A DNA stretch of 64,000 nucleotides, from NCBI RefSeq assembly GCF_019844075.1, contig NZ_CP081964.1, positions 1,736,001 through 1,800,000 of the forward strand, in the 5' to 3' direction. The notes below the pieces were generated by a model. The model had not been told where the DNA came from. It ran no database searches and saw only the letters and a list, made by a program, of their open reading frames with translations. How positions within the stretch are numbered: position 1 is the first letter of the stretch; every line of letters starts with the position of its first letter. The translations under genes were made by a program, and so were the position numbers. Shown here in pieces: positions 46,873 to 55,595 of this stretch. This DNA comes from Curtobacterium sp. TC1. Lineage in GTDB: Bacteria > Actinomycetota > Actinomycetes > Actinomycetales > Microbacteriaceae.

Positions 46873-49617
46873 TCAGCTCTCGCCGCCCGCGCTGCCCGTG
46901 GTGCCGGCGGTCACGTCGTGCAGGCGGTACTTGTCGATCGCCTGCTGGACGAGTGCGCCGTCGACCTTGCCCTGGCGAGCGAGCTGCTGCAGCGTCCGCA
47001 CGACGACCGAGGGGCCGTCGATGTGGAAGAAGCGGCGCGCGGCCGGACGGGTGTCCGAGAAGCCGAAGCCGTCGGCGCCGAGCGTGGCGTAGTCGGTCGG
47101 CACGAACGGACGGATCTGCTCCTGCACCTGGTGCATGAAGTCGCTGACCGCGACGACCGGCCCCTCGGTGGCGAGCAGGCGCTCGGTGACGTAGGGCGTG
47201 CGCGGCGACTCGTTCGGGTTGAGGAACGCGTGCTGCTCCGCGTCGAGACCGTCGCGGTACAGCTCACCCCAGCTCGTGACGCTCCAGACGTCGGCGGAGA
47301 CGCCCCAGTCCTCGGCGAGGAGCTGCTGCGCCTCGAGGATCCACGGCACCGCCACGCCGGACGCGAGCAGCTGGGCCTTCGGGCCGTCGTGCTCACTCGG
47401 CTTGAGCAGGTACATGCCCTTGACGATCCCGTCGACGTCGACGCCCTCGGGCTCCGCCGGCTGGACGATCGGCTCGTTGTAGACCGTCAGGTAGTACATG
47501 ACGTTCGGGTCGCTGTGCTTGGGCGAGCCGTCCTCGTTCGTGCCGTACATCCGGTCGAGGCCGGCCTGCACGATGTGCCCGATCTCGTACCCGTACGCGG
47601 GGTCGTAGGACACCACGGCCGGGTTCGTCGTCGCGAGGAGCAGCGAGTGGCCGTCGGCGTGCTGCAGGCCCTCACCCGTCAGGGTCGTGCGACCGGCGGT
47701 GGCGCCGATCATGAAGCCGCGGGCCATCTGGTCGCCCGCCGCCCAGATCGCGTCGCCGGTGCGCTGGAACCCGAACATCGAGTAGAAGACGTAGACCGGG
47801 ATGAGCGGCTCGCCCTGCGTCGAGTACGAGGTGCCGACCGCGGTGAACGCCGCCAGGGCGCCCGCCTCGTTGATGCCGACGTGGATGATCTGGCCCTGCG
47901 GGCTCTCCTTGTAGGCCAGCAGGAGCTCCCGGTCGACCGACGTGTAGTGCTGGCCGTTCGGGTTGTAGATCTTCGCCGACGGGAAGTACGCGTCCATGCC
48001 GAACGTGCGCGCTTCGTCCGGGATGATCGGGACGACGCGGTCGCCGAAGTCCGGGGAGCGGAGCAGGTCCTTCAGCAGTCGGGCGAACGCCATCGTGGTG
48101 GCGATCTCCTGCTTGCCGGAGCCCTTCTTCACGACCTGGTACTTCGAGTCCTCGGGCAGGGTGATCGAGGTGTACTTCGTGCGACGCTCCGGCACGTAGC
48201 CGCCGAGCGCCTGACGACGCTCGTGCATGTACTGGATCGCCTCGTCGTCGTTGCCCGGGTGGTAGTACGGCGGCGTGTAGGGGTTCTCCTCGAGCTGCGC
48301 GTCCGTGACCGGGATGCGCATCTCGTCGCGGAACTGCTTGAGGTTGTCGAGCGTGAGCTTCTTCATCTGGTGGGTCGCGTTGCGCCCCTCGAAGCTCGGG
48401 CCGAGGCCGTAGCCCTTGACCGTCTTCGCCAGGATGACCGTCGGCTGGCCCTTGTGCTCGGTCGCGGCCTTGAACGCGGCGTAGACCTTGCGGTAGTCGT
48501 GGCCACCGCGCTTGAGGTTCCAGACCTGGTCGTCGCTGTACCCCTCGATGAGCTCGAGCGCCTTCGGGTCGCGCCCGAAGAAGTTCTCGCGGACGTACGC
48601 GCCGTTCTCGGCCTTGTACGTCTGGTAGTCGCCGTCCGGCGTCTGGTTCATCAGGTTGAGCAGCGCGCCTTCGGTGTCGCGGGCGAGCAGGTCGTCCCAC
48701 TCACGCCCCCAGACGACCTTGATGACGTTCCAGCCCGCGCCGCGGAAGAACGCCTCGAGCTCCTGGATGATCTTGCCGTTGCCGCGCACCGGACCGTCGA
48801 GCCGCTGCAGGTTGCAGTTGATGACGAAGTTCAGGTTGTCGAGACCGTCGTTCGCGGCGACCTGGAGCTGTCCGCGCGACTCGACCTCGTCCATCTCGCC
48901 GTCGCCGAGGAAGGCCCAGACCTGCTGGTCGGAGGCGTCCTTGATGCCGCGGTTGGTCAGGTACTTGGCCTGCTGCGCCTGGTAGATCGCGTTGATCGGG
49001 CCGATGCCCATCGACACGGTCGGGAACTGCCAGAAGTGCGGCATGAGGCGCGGGTGCGGGTACGACGACAGGCCGCCGCCGGCGTGGGACTTCTCCTGAC
49101 GGAACCCGTCGAGCTGGTCCTCGCCGAGACGCCCTTCCATGTAGGCGCGGGCGTACATGCCGGGGGAGGCGTGGCCCTGGAAGAAGACCTGGTCGCCGCC
49201 GGACGCGTGGTCCTGCGCACGGAAGAAGTGGTTGTAGCCCACCTCGTACAGCGCGGCACTCGACGCGTACGTCGAGATGTGGCCGCCGACGCTGATGCCC
49301 GGACGCTGCGCGCGGTGCACCGTGATGGCCGCGTTCCAGCGGATCCACCGGCGGTACCGGCGCTCCAGCTCCTCGTCGCCGGGGAACTCGGGTTCGTTCT
49401 CCGGCGCGATGGTGTTCACGTAGTCCGTCGTCGGGACCATCGGCACACCGAGGTGCAGTTCCTTGGACCGCTTGAGCAGGCTCAGCATGATCTCGCGACC
49501 GCGCTGGTGTCCGTGGGTCTGGACCAATCCGTCGAGGGACTCACGCCATTCGGCGGTCTCCTGCGGGTCCTGGTCGTTCGCCCCGGTGCTGTACGGGTCC
49601 TGGTCGTTCACCGTCAC
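46873..49617 (-). CDS. aceE: Pyruvate dehydrogenase E1 component, homodimeric (AceE)
   Basis: 914 aa TPP-dependent decarboxylase of the pyruvate dehydrogenase complex. TPP-binding region [16 protein letters not shown] through [30 protein letters not shown] near residue 120; C-terminal transketolase domains. Two starts compete: GTG 49617 (MTVNDQDPY) and GTG 49611 (MNDQDPY). The N-terminus contains the sequence NDQDP twice within 18 residues. A TAGAGT box on the minus strand near 49702 is a candidate -10. Confidence 0.95.
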   Translation of the reverse strand: MTVNDQDPYSTGANDQDPQETAEWRESLDGLVQTHGHQRGREIMLSLLKRSKELHLGVPMVPTTDYVNTIAPENEPEFPGDEELERRYRRWIRWNAAITVHRAQRPGISVGGHISTYASSAALYEVGYNHFFRAQDHASGGDQVFFQGHASPGMYARAYMEGRLGEDQLDGFRQEKSHAGGGLSSYPHPRLMPHFWQFPTVSMGIGPINAIYQAQQAKYLTNRGIKDASDQQVWAFLGDGEMDEVESRGQLQVAANDGLDNLNFVINCNLQRLDGPVRGNGKIIQELEAFFRGAGWNVIKVVWGREWDDLLARDTEGALLNLMNQTPDGDYQTYKAENGAYVRENFFGRDPKALELIEGYSDDQVWNLKRGGHDYRKVYAAFKAATEHKGQPTVILAKTVKGYGLGPSFEGRNATHQMKKLTLDNLKQFRDEMRIPVTDAQLEENPYTPPYYHPGNDDEAIQYMHERRQALGGYVPERRTKYTSITLPEDSKYQVVKKGSGKQEIATTMAFARLLKDLLRSPDFGDRVVPIIPDEARTFGMDAYFPSAKIYNPNGQHYTSVDRELLLAYKESPQGQIIHVGINEAGALAAFTAVGTSYSTQGEPLIPVYVFYSMFGFQRTGDAIWAAGDQMARGFMIGATAGRTTLTGEGLQHADGHSLLLATTNPAVVSYDPAYGYEIGHIVQAGLDRMYGTNEDGSPKHSDPNVMYYLTVYNEPIVQPAEPEGVDVDGIVKGMYLLKPSEHDGPKAQLLASGVAVPWILEAQQLLAEDWGVSADVWSVTSWGELYRDGLDAEQHAFLNPNESPRTPYVTERLLATEGPVVAVSDFMHQVQEQIRPFVPTDYATLGADGFGFSDTRPAARRFFHIDGPSVVVRTLQQLARQGKVDGALVQQAIDKYRLHDVTAGTTGSAGGES

Positions 49618-49859
49618 CCTTGACCTCGTTCGTTCTCGTGGTGGTGGACATGGTGGCTCCGGTGGTCGGGTCGCGACCGGATGGGGCCCCGTCCACTCTA
49701 GGCCCCAGCACCGACTCGGATGCTGATGGTGCCGTGCAGGTGGACGGGTGCTTGCTTTCGCGTGTCGTCGGCGTAGCATGGCCGATCGTGCACACGCGAC
49801 CCGCGTGCGTACGGACCCGACGGGCACACCCCACACCCGAGGAAGAAGCACACGTACCG
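49618..49859. other. Divergent promoter region aceE / peroxiredoxin
   Basis: 242 bp without a gene. Minus side: TAGAGT near 49702-49697 for aceE. Plus side: the promoter at 49752-49779. Between them I see no clear palindrome. Confidence 0.6.
49752..49779 (+). promoter_or_regulatory. Promoter of the peroxiredoxin gene
   Basis: TTGCTT (49752-49757), 16-bp spacer, TAGCAT (49774-49779), about 80 nt before the start codon; GAGGAAGAA at 49839-49847 is the ribosome-binding site. Confidence 0.55.
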
Positions 49860-50348
49860 ATGGCACTCGAGATCGGCTCTCTCGCGCCGGACTTCGAGCT
49901 CCCGAACCAGTTCGGTGAGCACGTCCGACTCAGCGACTTCCGCGGCAACCGCCCGGTCGCACTCGTCTTCTTCCCGCTGGCGTTCTCGTCGAACTGCACG
50001 AACGAGCTCTGCGCCCTGCAGGACAACGTCGCGATGTTCCAGGACCAGCGCGTCGAGCTCATCGGCATCTCGGTCGACTCCAAGGCGACGCTCCGCTCGT
50101 TCGCCGAGCTCAACGGGTACGACTTCGAGCTCCTCGCCGACTTCTGGCCGCACGGCGCGGTCTCGAAGGAGTACGGCGTCTTCCTCGAGCACAAGGGCTT
50201 CGCCACCCGCGCGACCTTCGTGATCGACGTGCAGGGCCGCATCAAGGCCTCGATCATCACCGAGCCCGGCCTGCAGCGCGACGTCGCGGAGTACAAGGCA
50301 GCCCTCGACCGGCTCGCCGCCTGCGCCGCACCCGTCCCGGTCGGCTAG
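49860..50348 (+). CDS. Peroxiredoxin (AhpE-like)
   Basis: 162 aa thioredoxin-fold peroxidase. Peroxidatic Cys46 in [13 protein letters not shown]; Cys51 nearby may be the resolving Cys or an ancillary thiol. Thr/Ser and Arg of the active site lie in SSNC and [13 protein letters not shown]. Pattern fits the actinobacterial AhpE branch reducing hydroperoxides and peroxynitrite with mycothiol/mycoredoxin-type reductants (family knowledge). ATG 49860 has a good ribosome-binding site. Confidence 0.92.
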   Translation: MALEIGSLAPDFELPNQFGEHVRLSDFRGNRPVALVFFPLAFSSNCTNELCALQDNVAMFQDQRVELIGISVDSKATLRSFAELNGYDFELLADFWPHGAVSKEYGVFLEHKGFATRATFVIDVQGRIKASIITEPGLQRDVAEYKAALDRLAACAAPVPVG

Positions 50349-50401
50349 CGTTCCGAACCCCTCCTGCGACGCATCCGCGTCGACAGCGGACAGGAGGCAC
50401 G

Positions 50402-51328
50402 GTGCACGCCATCGACACGGACGCACGTGACCGTGTGGTCACCACCGAGGCCTACGCCCCGTACCCGGTGTCGCCCACGCCCGCCACGTGGCACCTCCGG
50501 CGCACCGAGGTCCCGACGCCCGCCGGACCCGTCGTGGTGCACCACCGGCCCGGCCCCGACCCGCTCCTGCTGCTGCACGGCGTCGCGGGATCCTGGTCGA
50601 CCTGGACCCCGCTGCTGACCGCTGCCGACGGCGTCCGCGACCGGGGACTCGTGCTCGTCGACCTGCCGGGGTGGGGATCGTCGCCGGCACCGGCACACCC
50701 GTTCGACCTCGACGACGTCACCGGGTCGCTGACCACGGTGCTGGACGCGCTCGGGATCGCGACGGTGGACGTCCTCGGGCACTCGATGGGCGCCTTCGTC
50801 GGGATGCACCTCGCGGTCGTGGCGCCCCTGCGCGTGCGGTCGGTGGCCCTGGTGTCCGGCACGACCGTCGCGACGGCGGACGCCGCACGGCACCCCGTCC
50901 GGGCGCTCCGGACGCTGCCGGCGTTCACCCTGCTGCGTGCGGGGTTGTCGATCACCGGTGAGGCCGCGCGGCCGGTGCTCCGCGCGTTGTCCCGTGTCGG
51001 GCTGCTGCCGCTGCTCGCCGCGCCGGTGTTCACGCACGTGCGACGCCTCGACCGGAGCGTGCTCGACGCCTTCGTCCAGGAGCTCCGACCGACCCGGTTC
51101 ACGGACGCGGCACGGACCGCGGCCGGCTACGACCTCGGTCGCTGGCGGGGGATCGCCTGCCCGGTCACCGCGATCGCCGGGCGCGACGACGTGTTCGCGC
51201 GCGCCTCGGACCTCGAGGCCGTGCGGGAGCTCGTGCCGCAGCTCCGCACGGTGCTGCTCGACGACTGCGGGCACTTCGCCCACGTCGAGCACCCGGACGC
51301 CGTCGCGCGCGAGCTCGGGCTCACCTGA
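50402..51328 (+). CDS. Alpha/beta hydrolase
   Basis: 308 aa. Oxyanion region LLLLHGVAGSWSTW, nucleophile elbow GHSMG (Ser), acid in AIAGRDDVFA, catalytic His in DCGHFAHVEHP. The N-terminal ~45 residues precede the fold. GTG 50402 follows ACAGGAGGCAC. Substrate cannot be inferred. Only an intergenic repeat region separates it from the convergent carrier-protein operon; same-pathway membership is not supported. Confidence 0.9.
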   Translation: MHAIDTDARDRVVTTEAYAPYPVSPTPATWHLRRTEVPTPAGPVVVHHRPGPDPLLLLHGVAGSWSTWTPLLTAADGVRDRGLVLVDLPGWGSSPAPAHPFDLDDVTGSLTTVLDALGIATVDVLGHSMGAFVGMHLAVVAPLRVRSVALVSGTTVATADAARHPVRALRTLPAFTLLRAGLSITGEAARPVLRALSRVGLLPLLAAPVFTHVRRLDRSVLDAFVQELRPTRFTDAARTAAGYDLGRWRGIACPVTAIAGRDDVFARASDLEAVRELVPQLRTVLLDDCGHFAHVEHPDAVARELGLT

Positions 51329-51384
51329 CCGCGTCCGGCGCCGCTGTGCTCGATCCGTGCGTGCCCCCGCGCGACAAAGCGGCT

Positions 51385-51481
51385 GTCGTACGACATCGAC
51401 TATGTCGTCCCCGCGTGGCCGCGACAGTTGCGGCCGCGCGGCTACGACGCTCTCGATGTCGCACGACGTCGAGGATGTCGT
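51385..51481. repeat. Pair of 24-bp direct repeats at the end of the carrier-protein operon
   Basis: 51385-51408 and 51458-51481 match at 20 of 24 positions, of the form GTCGYACGACRTCGA..ATGTCGT. The second copy is part of a stem, CTCGATGTCG / CGACGTCGAG (51452-51473, one mismatch), which could serve as terminator for the operon whose last stop is at 51502. Confidence 0.65.
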
Positions 51482-51501
51482 TCGGAGTCGGGACGCGCGG
51501 A

Positions 51502-53088
51502 TCAGGCGGGGACGGGGAACGTCGCCGCGACGCGCGAACGCACCTCGGCGCGGACGGCTCGGCGCATCACGGGGGAGAACAGCGAGTGGTCGCCGTCCTC
51601 GACCCGCACGATCGACACCGAGCCGCGCCGGCCGACCCCGCCGTAGCGGCGCAGGGCCTTCTGGCCACCGAGCCGGTCGAACAGGTCGGCGTCGTCCGGA
51701 GCGGCGATCACGACGACGTCGGTGCCGTGCTCCACCAGCGGTCGGACGTGCTCGACGACGCCGCCGACGCGGTCCCGCCGGGCGATCCACTCCCGCAGGG
51801 CCTTCGGCACGACGGCGTTGTACCGCCGGCGAACCCACAGGCGACCGGGCGAGGGGGCGTCGATCGCCCGCACGGCGTCCTCGTAGCTGCCGGGGGCCGC
51901 CGGCTGCCGGCGGTAGTCGTTCGGGCTGATCTCGACGACCAGGCGGGGTGCCTCGTCGACGGACCGACCGGCGAGCCAGGCGCCGGCGCACATCCCGACG
52001 AGCACCAGGCGGTCCGACGGGGTGCCGAGGCCGGCGACGACGGCGGACTGGTCCTCGACCCACTCCTGGGCGAAGAGGAAGCTGCGTTCGTCGTCGCGCA
52101 CGGTGGAGCTCTCACCGGTGGCCCGGCGGTCGACCCGGACGACGCGGGCACCGTCACGGGCGAGCGCCCGGGCGAGGTCGACCTGGTAGTCGGTGGCACC
52201 GACCCGGTGCTCGGCGGCACCGTTGTGCAGGACCACCAGGGGCGCGTCGTGGTGCTGTGCGGACGAGACGGTCTCGACGGCGAACAGTTCGTCCGGACCG
52301 AGGCGGACGATGCGCTCGGACACCCGCCCGTCGACGTCCAGGACCTCGTCGAGCACGGGTGGCACGACCGGTCCCGACGCCGCAGGCGCCCAGGCGTCGA
52401 GCCAGGCGACGGCGGTGTCCACGGCGGCTCCCGGGATCCGCGCGTGGATGCTCGTGCCGTCGAGCAGCTCGGCACTGCCGGGCACCTCGACGGTCTCGAC
52501 GGGCCCGAGGGTCTTCGGGGCACGGGTCTCCGGTCGCACGAGCGCCACGGTCGGACCGGTGCGCGGCGCGAACGCCAGGGCGGAGAGCGCTGCCGCCTCG
52601 TCCGGTTCGACCTCGATGCCGATCAGGCTCTCGACGCCGTCCACGAACCGCTCGGTGCCGATGGTGATGGTCGCCAGCGCGCGCTGCCGGCGGAGCCAGC
52701 CGCGGCCCGAGGCCGGGGCGTCCCAGACGAGCAGGGCGTCGGTCTCCTCGGCGGCGGTCGCGGCGACGAGGGCGGCCGAGGCGAGTCCGACGAACGCGAC
52801 GTGCCGGACCCCGGACGTGCGGAGCACGGCGGCCGCGTGGCGCGCGGACCGGACCTGCGCGTCGGGGTCGGTGTCGGGTGCGCCGTCACCACGTCCGGAC
52901 GGGTCGTAGCGCACCGAGGCGATGCCACGGGCCTCCAGGCGGTCTGCGAGCAGGCGGAGCGTGCGGTAGGCGATGACGCCCTCCTGCCCGAGCGGCGGGC
53001 AGATGACGACCCCGGCCCGCGCAGCGGGCGGCAGCTGCACGGCGGCGCGGACGGCCGGCGAACCGGACCACCCGTGCAGCGTCGTCAC
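51502..53088 (-). CDS. Tandem alpha/beta hydrolase (two hydrolase-like domains)
   Basis: 528 aa with two hydrolase-like halves. Half 1 (~15-230): VVICPPLGQEGVIAYRTLRL, SVRYDPSGRGDGA, nucleophile elbow GLASA (Ser104). Half 2 (~250-528): APLVVLHNGAAEHRVGATDY, VVRVDRRATGES, elbow GMCAG with Cys367 in place of Ser, candidate acid in VIAAPDDADLF, and His in EDGDHSLFSP. Each half resembles surface-polysaccharide-associated serine hydrolases. Start overlaps the ligase stop by 4 nt: last gene of the carrier-protein operon, hence a likely thioesterase or acyltransferase for product release (inference). Confidence 0.8.
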   Translation of the reverse strand: MTTLHGWSGSPAVRAAVQLPPAARAGVVICPPLGQEGVIAYRTLRLLADRLEARGIASVRYDPSGRGDGAPDTDPDAQVRSARHAAAVLRTSGVRHVAFVGLASAALVAATAAEETDALLVWDAPASGRGWLRRQRALATITIGTERFVDGVESLIGIEVEPDEAAALSALAFAPRTGPTVALVRPETRAPKTLGPVETVEVPGSAELLDGTSIHARIPGAAVDTAVAWLDAWAPAASGPVVPPVLDEVLDVDGRVSERIVRLGPDELFAVETVSSAQHHDAPLVVLHNGAAEHRVGATDYQVDLARALARDGARVVRVDRRATGESSTVRDDERSFLFAQEWVEDQSAVVAGLGTPSDRLVLVGMCAGAWLAGRSVDEAPRLVVEISPNDYRRQPAAPGSYEDAVRAIDAPSPGRLWVRRRYNAVVPKALREWIARRDRVGGVVEHVRPLVEHGTDVVVIAAPDDADLFDRLGGQKALRRYGGVGRRGSVSIVRVEDGDHSLFSPVMRRAVRAEVRSRVAATFPVPA

Positions 53089-54038
53089 AGCGCGAGCGCC
53101 GCGCGGACCGGCGCCGGCCAGGCGTCGACGTCCGTGCCGTGTGCGGCGAACAGGGCGATGGTGATGCGCTCCAGTCCGAAGGCGATGCAGGCGCTGTGGG
53201 CGACCTCGCCGTCGGCGGTGCGGAGACCGAACGAGGTGCCGAAGTGGTCCTCGTGCAGGTTCGCCGAGCTGATCGCCGTGGTCGGGTGGTCGTCGCCGTA
53301 GACGGGCGTGACGAACTCGAACTTCAGCGCCTGCTCGACCTGGTTGCGGGCGAGCATCTGCCCGACGCGACCGAAGAAGGGGTCATTGGCGGGGACCACG
53401 TCGATCTCGAGCCCGAACGACTCGAGCAGCTCGCGCATCACCGGGATCCGGCCGTCGCGGTGCTGCTGGGCCGACGCCGGCGTGCCGATGTGCACGAACT
53501 CGTGCATGTGGAAGGCCTGCAGGCGCATCGGGTCGAGCGACGGCTCGCGGCGGAACGAGTCGCCGACGATGTCGAAGAACCGGCCCTCCTGCGGGATCGT
53601 GTCGCCGACCAGGCCGTACACCGGGTGGCAGACCGCGGGGGTGAGCATGAGGTCGGCGGGCTCGAGGAAGCCCTCCCACCGCTCACCGCGCTCGCGGGCG
53701 GCGAGCAGTGCCCGGTGCGTGCGGTCGTCGCCGGTGAAGCCGGAGATCGACGCGGCGAGGTCCGGGAACGACGCGATGTAGTCGGTGCGCTCGAACGCGG
53801 CGAGCGGCTCGACCGGCGGGAACCGCAGCACCTCGGCGTCGAGGTCCTGCTGGCTGCGGACGGCCGCGGCGTCGACGGCCGTGTACACGCGCTCGAACAC
53901 GCCGGTCCGGCCGTACAGCCCGGGGGAGCCGAGGTCGATGAGCACGCGGTCGGCGAGCAGGCGGGCGCGGAGGGCGGCCCGCGCGGCGTCGAGGTCCGGC
54001 GCGGTGGTCGTGCTGGTGGTGGGGTCCGTGATGGTCAC
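53085..54038 (-). CDS. Amino acid:[carrier protein] ligase (class II aaRS-like)
   Basis: 317 aa, a free-standing class II synthetase core without tRNA-binding domain. Motif 2 region SFRREPSLDPMRLQAFHM followed by HEFVHIGTP; motif 3 in ACIAFGLERITIALF. Putative zinc ligands Cys137 (TPAVCHP), Glu180 (HMHEF) and Cys284 (HSACIAF) have nearly the spacing known for the Bradyrhizobium ligase Bll0957, an atypical-SerRS homologue that loads small amino acids onto a carrier protein instead of tRNA. The adjacent carrier-protein gene confirms this reading. Amino acid specificity is not deducible, though glycine or alanine are used by studied relatives. Confidence 0.88.
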   Translation of the reverse strand: MTITDPTTSTTTAPDLDAARAALRARLLADRVLIDLGSPGLYGRTGVFERVYTAVDAAAVRSQQDLDAEVLRFPPVEPLAAFERTDYIASFPDLAASISGFTGDDRTHRALLAARERGERWEGFLEPADLMLTPAVCHPVYGLVGDTIPQEGRFFDIVGDSFRREPSLDPMRLQAFHMHEFVHIGTPASAQQHRDGRIPVMRELLESFGLEIDVVPANDPFFGRVGQMLARNQVEQALKFEFVTPVYGDDHPTTAISSANLHEDHFGTSFGLRTADGEVAHSACIAFGLERITIALFAAHGTDVDAWPAPVRAALAL

Positions 54039-55210
54039 AGGATCACTCCCGTCATGAGGGCCAGGTCGGCGTCGTTCTTGAGGAGACGGTCGTTGCTCAC
54101 CATGACGGCGGCACCGTGGGCGTCTCGGAGGTGTCGGGCGATGCTCATCGGGCCGGAGGCCGCGTACCCCGCGATCCCGACGATGCGGAGCGCCTTCGTG
54201 ACGATGTCGGTGACGCGCTCGGACGCACCGATCTTGAGGGCGTTCGCGGCGAGGGCGTAGGCGCTCGAGGCGAGCACCTCGGGGTCGTCGGCCGCAGCGT
54301 CGAACCGCTCCGCGGCGTGCCGGACCGAGTCGGCGAGGGCCTGCAGGTCGACCAGGAGCTCGGCGAGCCGGAGCGCTCCGGGCGGGGTCGTCCCGATCGC
54401 GGCACGCGCCTGCTCGCGGACCGCGGTCCGGGCGCGCTCGCTCGCCGAGGCGGCGATGCCGAGCCAGACCGAGGCCCAGAGCACGTGCGAGACCGGCAGG
54501 ACCGTCTGCGCCGAGATCGCCGCGTAGTCGTCGCGGAACACCCGGTCGACGGTGGTCTCGGTGTCGAGGATCCAGCCGTTGCTGCAGGTCCCACGCAGCC
54601 CCATCGTGTCCCAGGTCGAGGTCTGCGAGAGCACCATCGAGTCGGTCCGGCAGATGAGCAGGCGCTGGTCGGAGGCCGGGGCGTCTGGGTCGCGGCGGGC
54701 GGTGACGAACACCGCGTCGGCCTCGGTCGCGTACGAGATCACCGGCGCGTCCTTGCGCAGGCGGATGCGGCCGTCGTCGGTGGCCTCGATCGAGCAGGTC
54801 GAACGGCGGGCGTCGCCGCCGACCCCGCGCTCCGTCGTGGCCGAGGCGACGAGCGCGCCGTCCCGGACCGCGGCGATCGTGTCGAGCACGCCGGCACCGT
54901 CGCCGCCGTGCCGCCAGAGCGCCATGACCTGGCCCTGGTGCATCGCGAAGACCATGCCGGTGGCGGCGCAGGCCCGGCCGAGCTCGGTGGCGATCGCCGA
55001 GAGTTCGGACACGGACGCGCCCTCGCCACCGTGCTCCGTGGGGACCGCGGCGGCGAGCAGACCGTACTCGCGCATGGCCGCGATGGCCTCGCGCGGCGGG
55101 CGGGCGTCGCGGTCGACCTCGTCCGCGAACTGGGCGGCGACCGCGGCCACGGCGGCGGCGCGCTCGGCGAAGCGGTCGACGATCGGTGTCGTCGGCAGGG
55201 TCAGGGTCAC
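54035..55210 (-). CDS. Acyl-CoA-dehydrogenase-like flavoprotein acting on a carrier-bound substrate
   Basis: 391 aa. Acyl-CoA dehydrogenase fold: helical N-domain (AIAAMREYGLLAAAVPTEHGG), FAD-binding middle domain (ASATTERGVGGDARR, LSQTSTWDTMGLRGTCSNGW), helical C-domain with IVGIAGYAASGPMSIARHLRD. The canonical glutamate after the terminal RD block is not visible (VMVSND instead), so the substrate is probably not a normal fatty acyl-CoA. Coupled by 4-nt overlaps to the carrier protein and the ligase. By analogy to PltE/RedW, which oxidise prolyl-S-carrier protein, it may desaturate the loaded aminoacyl group (inference). Confidence 0.85.
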   Translation of the reverse strand: MTLTLPTTPIVDRFAERAAAVAAVAAQFADEVDRDARPPREAIAAMREYGLLAAAVPTEHGGEGASVSELSAIATELGRACAATGMVFAMHQGQVMALWRHGGDGAGVLDTIAAVRDGALVASATTERGVGGDARRSTCSIEATDDGRIRLRKDAPVISYATEADAVFVTARRDPDAPASDQRLLICRTDSMVLSQTSTWDTMGLRGTCSNGWILDTETTVDRVFRDDYAAISAQTVLPVSHVLWASVWLGIAASASERARTAVREQARAAIGTTPPGALRLAELLVDLQALADSVRHAAERFDAAADDPEVLASSAYALAANALKIGASERVTDIVTKALRIVGIAGYAASGPMSIARHLRDAHGAAVMVSNDRLLKNDADLALMTGVIL

Positions 55211-55494
55211 GAGGCGAGCTCCGCAGCGGCGACGATCGACTCGACGGTGGCGAAGGTGGAGCGGTTCAGGACCGAGTCGGGGAACTCGACGTCGAGCTCG
55301 GACTCGACCGCGAGCATGACGTTCACGGTGGCGTGCGACGACAGCCCGAGTGCGTACAGGTCGGCGATCGAGGCGACGTCCTGTGCGTCCACGGTCAGGC
55401 GCCCGTGGTCGGCGAGTGCGCGGCGCACGGCCTGTTCGATCGTGGGGTCGAGCAGCGTCGCGGTCGTGCTCGAGTGCTGTGGTTCCTGGTCCAT
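55207..55494 (-). CDS. Dedicated acyl/aminoacyl carrier protein
   Basis: 95 aa four-helix carrier. The attachment site DLYALGLSSHATVNVM gives Ser53 as the phosphopantetheine Ser. The GLSSHATV context differs from the housekeeping AcpP (IDSISMM) and resembles carriers paired with amino acid:carrier-protein ligases. ATG 55494 has a TATGGT box 7 nt upstream (leaderless). First gene of a four-gene operon; stop overlaps the flavoprotein GTG by 4 nt. Confidence 0.9.
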   Translation of the reverse strand: MDQEPQHSSTTATLLDPTIEQAVRRALADHGRLTVDAQDVASIADLYALGLSSHATVNVMLAVESELDVEFPDSVLNRSTFATVESIVAAAELAS

Positions 55495-55501
55495 GCTGGC
55501 A

Positions 55502-55507
55502 ACCATA
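55502..55507 (-). promoter_or_regulatory. -10 box of the carrier-protein operon
   Basis: TATGGT on the minus strand, 7 nt before the carrier-protein ATG, with GTTTCC at the -35 position (55530-55525). The -35 lies inside a repeated GCGGTTTCCCG motif. Confidence 0.6.
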
Positions 55508-55522
55508 AGGAGAACCGGGCCT

Positions 55523-55556
55523 CGGGAAACCGCCGTGCGGGTGCGGGAAACCGCAC
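55523..55556 (-). promoter_or_regulatory. Repeated operator-like motif at the -35 of the carrier-protein operon
   Basis: CGGGAAACCGC occurs at 55523-55533 and 55544-55554, exactly 21 bp (two helical turns) apart. The distal copy is also a perfect inverted repeat GTGCGG-GAAA-CCGCAC (55541-55556). The arrangement suggests a regulator binding on one face of the helix; no regulator gene is adjacent. Confidence 0.5.
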
Positions 55557-55566
55557 GCGATCCGCA

Positions 55567-55590
55567 CCGCCTGTGCCGCGGCACAGGCGG
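55567..55590. terminator. 24-bp palindrome terminating the phosphopantetheinyl transferase gene
   Basis: Perfect palindrome with half-site CCGCCTGTGCCG, 6 nt past the stop of the transferase gene. It separates that gene from the carrier-protein operon promoter, so the two are likely separate transcripts. Confidence 0.65.
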
Positions 55591-55595
55591 GGACG

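Noticed and set aside
49621..49866. N-terminal extension of aceE
   Set aside because: The extension is Arg/Pro/Ser-rich and runs through the divergent promoter region; it is noncoding.
50402..51328. Alpha/beta hydrolase as a member of the carrier-protein pathway
   Set aside because: Opposite strand, separated by a repeat region, preceded closely by the peroxiredoxin gene; no coupling to the operon is visible.
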